This document shows positions 54,401 to 62,800 of a stretch of DNA of 64,000 nucleotides, in pieces (position 1 is the stretch's first letter; every line of letters starts with the position of its first letter). Made by a program: the position numbers and the translations under genes. The notes beneath the pieces were generated by a model. The model saw only the letters and a list, made by a program, of their open reading frames with translations. It was not told the origin of the DNA and did no database searches. Source of the stretch: Symbiodinium natans (Eukaryota > Sar > Dinophyceae > Suessiales > Symbiodiniaceae); the NCBI GenBank assembly GCA_905221605.1, contig CAJNDS010000724.1, positions 275,001-339,000 of the forward strand, in the 5' to 3' direction.

Positions 54401-57400
54401 TAGGGTTGAGGGTTCAGGGTTTCGGGTTTCGGGTTTAGGGTTTGGAGGGTTTGGGGTTTAGGGTTTAGGGTTTTGGGTTTTGGGTTCGGGTTTAGGGTTT
54501 CGAGTTTAGGGCTCAGGAATTAGTCTTGGGTGGCGGTTCGAGAAACTTAAACTACGATGCCGCACAGTGATGTGCAGTACGAAACAGGGTATCCTTACTC
54601 GGGTGACATAAATGAAGCTGCTTAGCAGCACCCAGTGGTTGGTTCTTCCTGTAGTGGTAGTTGCAGCTACAACCCTGGCAACGGCGCATGTATCCCCAGA
54701 TATGTCTACCCATGAAGCTGCAAGCAGGGTTTGGGGTTTGGAGTTTCATTGTTTATCATTTCAGGGATGTGGTTCGAGGAAACCTTTGGGTGTGGCCGTC
54801 TTATCATAGTGTCTCTGGTTTCGACCCTAAACCCTGCTATACCTTGAACCCTAAACCTTGAACCCTTAGAGCTCAACCCGAAGCTCTACACCCTGAACCC
54901 TGAACCCAAAAACCCTGAAGTCTAAAAACCTCCTGGAACCTACCTGCCCTTGAACCTATGCCGAGTGAGGGTGTGTCGACTCTTGGGAGTTCTTTGGCTT
55001 TAGAGGGAATGGAGCTGCGCGAACCCTGATGGTGAGACCTTTGGAGTGTAGGGTTTAGGGTTTAGGGCTTAGGGTTTAGGGCTTCGGGCTTCCCAACACA
55101 CATATGTGCACGCCCAGATACGGTGTCCCCTCTGCCGCGGCCGCGTCGCCACGTGCGATTGGGCACCCTTCGTGGACCAAGCGGTCTATGAGAAGGACGG
55201 CGGTTAGGGTTTAGGGTTTAGGGTTTAGGGTTTAGGGTTTAGGGTTTAGGGTTTAGGGTTTAGGGTTTAGGGTTTAGGGTTTAGGGTTTAGGGTTTCGGT
55301 TTAGGGAAGAATCTGAAGATGCTTCCAGAAACGTCTCCGCAATCCCCACAAGATCTAATTCCCAAAGCCCTGTGCTGTTTCCCAAACCCCAAACCCTACG
55401 AGCTACACCATCCATGTGGCTGGGGTTTAGGATTTAGGGCTTAGGACTACATTTTGGGATGTTCCCCCCTTGTACAAATAGGGGTTGTAGTCCCCCCTAT
55501 TATAATGCCTATCAAGGACCCTTCGCATAAGGGGGAACATCCCAAGCTACGTTTTGCAAGTGCCCTCTGCCTCAGTACGTGGGCAACGCCTCGGCGCTGC
55601 TATCCCTTCGCTGCCCATCCTGCGACAGCACCGTCTCGTTTGCGCCACGGTGCAGCCACCCCGTCGCTTGGGGTTGAGGGTTTTTGGGGTCTTAACCCTA
55701 AGCCCTAAGCCCGAAACCCTAAACCCTGAACCCTCAACCCTGAACCCAATTATGGTTTAAGGTTTGTTGCTCTTGGATGGTCTACTTGTTGAGTGGTTTC
55801 ATTGCAGTTCCGGGCGCCGGGCGCTGGGTTTTGGGGGTGTCGCTTCAGAGAGAAGGTCGTTCTTCTGAGGGGTTGAAGATTGGGACGTTCCCCCTTATAC
55901 TAACAGTCCGTAGTGGGGAATATAACGGGGGGTAGCATAGTCCATTAAGGGCTGTTAGTATAATGGGAACAGCCCAGGTTGACGAGCTTAGAAGGGTTTT
56001 ACAGGTTTCACAGTCACGCCGCAGATCTGGAAGTCTCCGGGGCTCGAACCCTAAACCCCTAGCCCCTAACCCCTGACCCCTAAACCCTAAACCCTAAACC
56101 CCTAGACCCTAACCCCTAACCCCTAAGCCCAAACCCCTAACGTCCGCTGCTGCTAGGGCGTGTCGACTCAATGTGTCATATTCAGCAACATGTCTTGTCT
56201 AGTGTGTATATACACGTCAATATACCAGTACGAGTATTGTCATTTTGATGTCGTCCAGATGACAAGGTCTGTTAGTGCGAATCGCTAGTCACAATGCAAT
56301 TGAGCGTGTAAATTGGAGACTTACGGCATCGAAAGAGAAGACTAACACCAGCTGTATGGATCATGGGAAGGATGTGAGCCCAAAACCCTAAACCCTAAAC
56401 CCTAAACCCTAAACCCTAAACCCTAAACCCTAAACCCTAAACCCTAAACCCTAAACCCTAAACCCTGAAGCCCCAAACCCCAAACCCCAAACCCCAAACC
56501 CTAAACCCTAAACCCTAAACCCTAAACCCTAAACCCTAAACCCTAAACCCCAAACCCCAAAACCCAACCCCAAACCCTAAACCCTCAACCCTAAGACAGA
56601 CAGCAAGCTCAGCCCTAAACCCTGAATCCGGGCCATGGCCCTTGCGGTGGAGACCTTGGTGAAGGAGGCTCTTCGGCGCCCCTTGCCAGCCGAAGCCGAA
56701 GCTCAAAGCCGAAGCCCTGAACCCCAAGAAACCTCCGGTTTAGGGTTTAGGGTTTAGGGGTTTAGGGTTTAGGGTTTAGGGAGTGCCGCCCTAAGCCCTA
56801 AACCCTAAACCCTAAACCCTAAACCCTAAACCCTAAAACCCTAAACCCTAAACCCTAAACCCTAAACCCTAAACCCTAAACCCTAAGCCCTAAACCCTAA
56901 ACCCTAAACCCTAAAGCCTAAAGCCCTAAACCCTAAACCCTCAACCCTAAACCCTAAACCCTAACCCAGCTCAATGGTTCGGCATGCATGGTCTTGAGCT
57001 TTAGGCAAGGTGCTTCAGAGTGGAGTCCTCCAGTAGAGCCGGCGAGGTCGAGTGTCCATCCTACTGGTTCTCAGTTGGGTTGAGGCAATTAGGTCTGCTA
57101 CGTCCCCCCTGCATATGCCCTTTAAGGGAATGATACATGGCACTTGTACGTAATTCCCTCATTCCCCACTAAGAGCCAGAAAGAGAAGTGCAATGTAGGG
57201 GCCTATTTATCTAGTTCGAACGGGCATTCGAACGGGCATCTGGGGTCGTTCTGACTAGAACTATACAGGGATTGTACGAGAGAATGCCGCTCATAAGTCT
57301 TAAGGCCACCAAAAGATGGGCACTGGGGGGCCTGGTATACCCTAAACCCTAAACCCTAAACCCTAAACCCTAAACCCTAAACCCTAAACCCTAAACCCTA

Positions 57401-59425
57401 AACCCTAAACCCTAAACCCTAAACCCTAAACCCTAAGCCCTAAATAAGAATATGGGTCTGCTCCGAGAAAGCGCCCCTGGTTCCTTTCTCTTGCCCAGGC
57501 CATGGCGCCCGAGTCTCGGGGGATTTGTGTGCAGACTCCGGTTGCCCTGAACCCCTTAAACCCCCCTGAACCCGAAACCCTAAACCCCAGACCCTAAACC
57601 CTATAAAACCCTATAAACCCTATAAGCCCTAAAAACCCTAACCCCCCCCCCCCCACGTCCCTCCCCCTCAAAAGAAAAAGAACATCAACACCTTCCGCAA
57701 AAACCCTAAACCCTGAACCCTGAACCCTGAACCCTAAACCCTAAACCCTAAACCCTAAACCCTAAACCCTAAACCTTCTGCAAACCACCGAGAAGCTGGG
57801 GCCGGCTCCCGGAGCGCAACTCTGAAGCTCCAAGTAGTTGGCTTGAGGCAGCGCTGTTATAGGGTTTAGGGTTTAGGGTTTCGGGTTTAGGGTTTAGGGT
57901 TTAGGGTTAAGAGTTTAGGGCTAAGGGTTTAGGGCTCAAGCGTCTCAAAGTGTAGAACCCTGAGTTCAGTGGGTTTAGGCTGCATTTTTCATCGGGAAAG
58001 AACGACGGCCGGTTGACAACTCAGTGGGCTTCAAGAGTACACTGACGGCGCAATCCCACGATACCCCCGCGTGAAGGAATTCATCCACAACAAGGCCTAT
58101 TGGTTGGGATGTTCCCCCTATACTAACAGTCCTTAATAGGGATCATAGGAGGGGGTACTTTAATCCCTATGAAGGACTGTTCGTATAAGGGGGAACGTTT
58201 CAAGCTGTTGGGCTGCTGGCGTAGAGTGTTTTTGCGGGAGTTGAGGTGTCCTTGAGGCGTTATCTGGCTGTAAGGCACCCGGTAGGGATCTCGGCACCTG
58301 AACTCCTAAACCCTAAGCCCTGAATCCTAAACCCTCAATCCTAAACCCTAAATCCTAAACCCTAAATCCTAAACCCTAAATCCAAAGCCCTAAATCCTAA
58401 ACCTTAAATCCTAAGCCCTAAATCCTAAATCCTAAACCCAGACCTTTCAACGGAAGCCGCCGAGTCCCTTTCCGTCGACGGGGACTTCGAGCACATGTGC
58501 GAGGCCCTGTGCGTGTGGGTGTGTGTGTGGGGGGGGGGGGGGGGGGTTGGGGTGGGGTTTAGGTTTTAGGTTTTAGGGTTTTAGGGTTTTAGGGTTTTAG
58601 GGTTTTGGGGTTTTTTAGGGTTTTAGGGTTTTAGGGTTTTAGGGGTGTTTAGGGTTTTAGGGTTTTAGGGTTTTAGGGTTTTAGGGTTTTAGGGTTTTAG
58701 GGTTTTAGGGTTTTAGGGTTTTAGGGTTTTAGGGTTTTAGGGTTTTAGGGTTTTAGGGTTTTAGGGTTTTAGGGTGGTGGCGACCGAACCTGCGAAGACA
58801 TGAGAACTTCTTCCCCTAAGCCCTAGATTTTCGGGTTGAGGTTGGCTGAGGCTGCTCTGGCAGTTTAGGGTAGTTCCTGTTGCAGAACCAGCAGCTAGAC
58901 TACGCACAGCTTGGTGTGAAATTTGCTATCAGGCCAACCGAACTGCATTTTCCCAGGAAGCTTCATTGCAAATGCTTAAGCCTTAAGCCCAAGAATTGCT
59001 GAAGCTAGACGGAAAAGTCATGGGGCTTAGTTGTTTTCTTGGGGTGGGGATTGAGAATAGGGGTTCATATAGGTTGCTTAGGGTTTAGGGTGTAACCCCT
59101 AAACCCTAAACCCTAAACCCGAAACCCTAAACCCGAAACCCCAAACTTCCCAAACCCGACGCTCTGAGACGCAGGTCTGGCCAGGCCTCCGCGACCAAAG
59201 TGCTGAGGTGGGTTTGCTTCAGAAAGAAGCACAGGGGGTGCGTTTAGGGTTTAGGGTTTAGGGTTTGGGGTTTAGGATTTAGGGGTTCATGGGACCCAGA
59301 GAGCCAGCCCCTTTGGTTGCCAGCGCCTTGAGGACGACTCGCATTGCAGAGCGGACGCAGAGTGGATTGGGGACTTCGCAGAAGCCGTTCTAGCTTTGGG
59401 GCTTAGTAGTAGGGTAGAGGGGTGA
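50331..59425 (+). CDS. RING-like zinc-finger protein, many exons
   Basis: The start ATG at 50331 follows GTTTTTTTGCGGCAG, a good trans-splice acceptor. Exon 1 (50331-50358, MVVGRRQAT) joins 50468 (GAYAVVYVAQGSTVVSWPQ) through a GT-AG intron. A phase-consistent zinc-binding block follows: 52136-52203 (FVNAILRELDLSRHHEEED), 52501-52563 (EGECQICFEAGAYGVCS), 53383-53458 (RFCPGCDSGGCCTTCLRRKT), 53577-53598 (22-base exon), 54096-54132 (TYFATLVQDALY), 55118-about 55202 (IRCPLCRGRVATCDWAPFVD) and 55561-about 55660 (a further CPSC). The CxxC...CxxC...CPLC layout is RING-like, but I could not place the usual His, so an E3 ligase role is tentative. Later islands: 56635 (MALAVETLVKEALRRPLPAE), 58038-58102 (TDGAIPRYPRVKEFIHNKAY), 58886-58917, 59175-59207 (SGQASATKVL) and 59350-59425 (ADAEWIGDFAEAVLALG, then TGA). 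The middle exons are not all placed and two genes are possible. Confidence 0.55.
52005..52114. mobile_element. Hairpin element family 2 copy
   Basis: GCATATGGGGGCGTACGAAA at the left pairs with TGTCGGAAGCCCTCATATG at the right, with the shared AAATAGTAGGATTCCCTTAG inside. It ends about 20 bases before an exon acceptor. Confidence 0.7.
52501..52563 (+). CDS. RING-like gene exon with first CxxC
   Basis: After GGGCAG it encodes EGECQICFEAGAYGVCSVL, then RQ. GT donor (GTTTCG). Confidence 0.6.
52675..53200. repeat. Degenerate octamer array (CCCTAAAA / CCCTACAA / CCCTGAAA)
   Basis: Over 500 bases of eight-base units, mainly AACCCTAA with ACA and GAA variants. Intronic between RING-like exons. Confidence 0.85.
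53383..53458 (+). CDS. RING-like gene exon with FCPGC and CTTC
   Basis: After CTTGCAG it encodes IKPLPRFCPGCDSGGCCTTC then LRRKT, ending one base into a codon before a textbook GTGAGTAAG donor. Confidence 0.8.
53577..53598 (+). CDS. RING-like gene micro-exon, 22 bases
   Basis: It lies between a CCCTAAA array and a TTTAGGG array. Between ACCGGAG and GCTTTT, the carried phase reads SPNSDLR and fits both neighbours (KTI before, TYFATL after). Confidence 0.5.
53719..53824. mobile_element. Hairpin element family 6
   Basis: ATGTGAGTAGTTCTCTAAGT and TAGGGTTCCTTTTTGGG pair with CCCAAAAAGGGACCCTAATT and TGGAGCACTGCCCACAT. Only one copy seen. Confidence 0.55.
54096..54132 (+). CDS. RING-like gene exon
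   Basis: Encodes TYFATLVQDALY after CGCAG. A GC donor joins it in phase to IRCPLCRG. Confidence 0.6.
55118..55202 (+). CDS. RING-like gene exon with CPLCRG
   Basis: After GCCCAG it encodes IRCPLCRGRVATCDWAPFVD then QAVYEKDG. CPLC is the last zinc pair of a RING. A long TTTAGGG array begins directly after; the exact donor is uncertain. Confidence 0.75.
55201..55300. repeat. TTTAGGG array
   Basis: About fourteen perfect units starting at the end of the CPLC exon. Confidence 0.9.
55454..55545. mobile_element. Hairpin element family 1 copy
   Basis: TTTTGGGATGTTCCCCCCTT pairs with AAGGGGGAACATCCCAAGC. It ends 15 bases before an exon acceptor. Confidence 0.7.
55561..55660 (+). CDS. RING-like gene exon with CPSC
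   Basis: One frame reads CPLPQYVGNASALLSLRCPS then CDSTVSFAPRCS. A second frame is also open, so phase is not settled. Confidence 0.5.
55880..55976. mobile_element. Hairpin element family 1 copy
   Basis: TTGGGACGTTCCCCCTTATA and CTAACAGTCCGTAGTGGGGA pair with AAGGGCTGTTAGTATAATGG and GAACAGCCCA. Confidence 0.7.
56385..56595. repeat. CCCTAAA array with CCCCAAA core
   Basis: About 200 bases: CCCTAAA units, a CCCCAAA patch, then CCCTAAA again. Confidence 0.9.
56785..56970. repeat. CCCTAAA array
   Basis: About 25 units following a short TTTAGGG array at 56735-56780, so both orientations meet within 10-20 bases. Confidence 0.9.
57064..57180. mobile_element. Hairpin element family 3 copy
   Basis: TGGTTCTCAGTTGGGTTGAG pairs loosely with CTCATTCCCCACTAAGAGCCA. 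The inside shares ATGCCCTTTAAGGGAATG-type sequence with 20172-20270. Confidence 0.55.
57338..57442. repeat. CCCTAAA array
   Basis: About fifteen units, nearly perfect. Confidence 0.9.
58103..58204. mobile_element. Hairpin element family 1 copy starting at an exon end
   Basis: GTTGGGATGTTCCCCCTATA and CTAACAGTCCTTAATAGGGA pair with TATGAAGGACTGTTCGTATA and AGGGGGAACGTTTCAA. Its first base follows the exon reading KEFIHNKAYW, so the element may supply the GT donor. Confidence 0.7.
58305..58440. repeat. 14-mer array CCCTAAATCCTAAA
   Basis: Alternating CCCTAAA and TCCTAAA units form a higher-order repeat before an acceptor. Confidence 0.8.
58555..58772. repeat. 8-mer array TTTTAGGG
   Basis: About 25 copies of GGGTTTTA with few interruptions. 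The eight-base unit differs from the seven-base unit of neighbouring arrays. Confidence 0.92.
59175..59207 (+). CDS. RING-like gene penultimate exon
   Basis: Reads SGQASATKVL, joins as VLRADAEWIGDF. GT donor (GTGGGT). Confidence 0.6.
59350..59425 (+). CDS. RING-like gene last exon
   Basis: After CATTGCAG it reads ADAEWIGDFAEAVLALGLSS then RVEG and TGA (59423-59425), 100 bases before the acceptor of the next gene. Confidence 0.65.
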
Positions 59426-59540
59426 AGTAGGGAAACCACCATAAGCTCTACTCTCTGCGTGAAACTGGGTGCGGCTCAAGCTCTTCCCGGCTTCACTCCA
59501 AGTATCCAAGCCTCCGAGCCTTCAGCCTTTGTGTCTTGTC

Positions 59541-59892
59541 ATGGCCTCAGTGGACGCGACCATGAAAGCCATCAACGAGGCCTGCCGATCGAAAGGCGGC
59601 CACTACGCCACCTACAGCTGCCAAGTGGTCTCCTGGGATGACGTCAGCCGAGGGACCGTCGGCGGCGCCCTCTCTTGTTGGGGGGCGAACATCACCGACA
59701 CCTACTTGAAGAGCAAGAGTGGCGCGAGGCTCTTCACCGTTCGCAGTGACAACTGGAACGAGAAGCTCGGCGTGGTTCCCGCGAATCAGGTGGCGGTCGT
59801 GGCCTCCCACGCGGGCGGCCCGCCTCAGCCCGTGACCCTCCGGAGCGTCCTGCAGCAGATGGGCACTTATGGCAGCTACGCGGGCCTCGACG
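59541..59892 (+). CDS. Unrecognised nine-exon gene, exon 1
   Basis: The largest exon (117 codons plus one base), ending YAGLD then G before a GA donor (GACATC). Confidence 0.8.
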
Positions 59893-62800
59893 GACATCAA
59901 GGGACTAAAGGGTATATTGGGACCATATTATATAGGGTACATAAAAATTATGAATATCAATATACATATATAAATACATAAATGAATAAATAAATAAATA
60001 AATATATATATATATATAAATAAACAAAAATATATATATATATATATATATATATAGGGGTTATTTAGGGGAATTAGATGAAGGGTCCCCTTCCCTCCTT
60101 ACACCCCTGCAGGACAGACCGATCTCTCCGACCCCAAGTTGGACATGCAGTGCTCCATCCGCTTCCAGACCACCTTCATTCCGGTGGAGGACTCCGGGGA
60201 CGGCAGGTCCAAGCTGGAGTTCGCGACTGAGGCCTACAACTACAACACCATGGATGACGCCGATCCGCGCAACCTTGTCCTGCTCTGCACCAGCCAGGGG
60301 ATGGCTGTGCAGCAGGATGGTAGGATAAAGGTTCTTAACCCTCTTCTGGCTCTCTTAAACAGGGACCTTATTCAGAGGGTCTATATCCCCCAAAATCTCC
60401 CTAATCCCATCCCTTATAGCAGGATGGACGGGGTGCGAAGAAGCTCTTTCACCACGCCGTGGATGGCGAGGGCAAGATCCACCGCTACTGGCTGGAGGCG
60501 GAAGAGCGTCTTGGTAGCCCGTGCTGCCCTTTTGCCCTTTTTTTGATTCAAGGTACCGTCATATGAAGAAACCAGACCCCGCAAAGGGGAGCCCCTGTTG
60601 TGGTATGGTTACCCTAAACCCAAAACCCTAGACCCAAAACCCTAACCCAAAACCCAAAACCCTAAACCCTAAACCCTAAACCCTAAATCCCAAACCCCAA
60701 ACCCCAAACCCCAAACCTTACTACAACCTGGTTCCCGGGCTACCAAAGGAGTCGACACAAGGTGGGCGGCGAGCAGCAGGAGACTCAGCAGGAGCGCGCC
60801 GAGGCCAGAGACTCCAGTACTCCGTAACGAAGGAATTTTCCTTAAACCATACTAGGAACCCTAAACCCTAAACCCTAAACCCTAAACCCTAAACCCTAAA
60901 CCCTAAACCCTAAACCCTAAACCCTAAACCCTAAACCCTAAACCCTAAACCCTAAACCCTAAACCCAAACCCTAACCCTAACCCCTAAACCCTAAACCCT
61001 AAACCCTAAACCCTAAACCCTAAACCCTAAACCCTAAACCCTAAACCCTAAACCCTAAACCCTTAAACCCTAAACCCTAAACCCTAAACCTTAAACCTTA
61101 AACCTTAAACCCTACACCCTAAACCCTAAACCCTCAACCCTCAACCCTAAACCCCTCTTACCGAAACCCCATGGGCGGCAAATTTTGCCTGCTTGTGGGC
61201 ATTTTTGCCTGCTTGTGGGCTTTTTGCCTGCTTGTGGGCAAAATTTGCCTACTTGTGGGCCTGGGTTCGTGGGCAAAATTTGCCCACTTGGTGGGCGTTT
61301 TTGCCTCGTTCCTACCCCCCCCCTCCCCCCCTCCCCCCCCTCCCCCCTCGCCCCCCTCCCTCCCACCCCTCCCTCCCACCCCCTCCCCCCAGTCTCGGGT
61401 TTCAGGGCCTCAAGGCCTGGGGTTAGGGTTTCAGGGCCCACTCTTTCTTTCAACCTTCGTTGATGTCTGAATTTATATTTTCTTAATGTTATGGGATTCT
61501 CTGGGTGGGTGGGTATTATATCAGAGCCGTAAATATAACACTGCCATAACACTGCCCGATCCGGAGCTGCTGAACCCTGAGCCCTGAACCCCAAACCCCA
61601 AACCCTGGACCCTAAACCCTAAACCCCAAACCGCATACCCTATACCCTAAACCCTAAGCCCTAAACCCTAAGCCCTAAACGGTATTGGGGTCCCTGGAGG
61701 CCTTGTCTCGTGGCAAGGCCACGTCCAGCGTCATTGGCATCAAGGCCATGGGCCAGCGCTTCTTGGATGCCCAGCAGTGCCCCCCTAAACCTTTAACCCC
61801 TAACCCTAAACCCGAAACCCTAAACCCTAAACCTTGAACCCTAAGCCCTAACCCTCAAGCCCTCAGCCCTAAACCCTGCACCCGAAGCCGCCGCTCTTGC
61901 TCCCTTTTCCGGGGGGGGGGTTTCGGTTTTTCCCTTCTTAATGCTAGGCTCTTTGGGCAACCGAGGCTTCAACGTGCTCATGACCATCCAGGTTCCTCTG
62001 CAGCAGCAGGCCCGCCCCAAGCGAAGAGCCCTGGGACTGGCCATGCCCTTGGCCCTCTTTGGCGCCAGCAAGTGCGCAGCCGCACCTGTTGAAGCCTGCG
62101 GGGCCATCGGCATCGGCGCCATGGAGGAGTGCATCTTCGTAGCTGAGTGAGTAGACTGTACACTTTTTGGGATACCATGATCCCCTAATAGACCTGAAAG
62201 TGTGCACTTTTGGGGGGCTTATGAACTCAGCAACTAAGGCATGGAGGATGACTGTGACAGTGACCTGGATGGCTTCACCATGGTGGAGGAGTGCTCCCGC
62301 GAAAGGTGCGTGGCCATGCCCGCAGCGCGCAGGGGAACCAGCAGCGCGGCGCGGGTGTCGCGCGGCACGGAGCATGACGTTTGGAGGGGCCTCTCCATCA
62401 AGTCTCCGAAGCGAAATGCTTCCGAGCACGTGACGGTCACCGTGGTGATCTACAACGCCGTGAAACTCAGTAGTAGAGTGGGCAGCCTTTAACCTTTTTG
62501 GGGGTATTCTAATCTCCATAAAACCCCAATGGTTATTACCTTTAGTTCCCCTATGTTACTGGACGCCTCAACCCTAAACCCTAAATCCTAAACCTTAAAC
62601 CCAAAACCCTGAACCCTAAACCCTAAACCCTAAACAGCAAGAAAGAGAGAGCTCAGGAAAGGAGGGGTGCCCACCCCCGAGGACGTCGCAGCGGCCGTGG
62701 ACGATCTCGAGGCCCTCTACAGCGCCTGTGCCGACCAGGGTCGGCTCGCGGAGACGAAGTTCCTTGGGGAGGAAATGAAACCGAAAAGGGTTTAGGGTTT

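Noticed and set aside
54612-54750. ORF starting MKLLSSTQWLVLPVVVVAAT, like a signal peptide
   Set aside because: It lies inside an intron of the RING-like gene. The hydrophobic start is suggestive, but no downstream exon or acceptor context was found.
59467-59476. Possible relic of the dinoflagellate spliced leader (GCGGCTCAAG)
   Set aside because: Only eight or so bases match the leader end, which is too short to claim retroposition.
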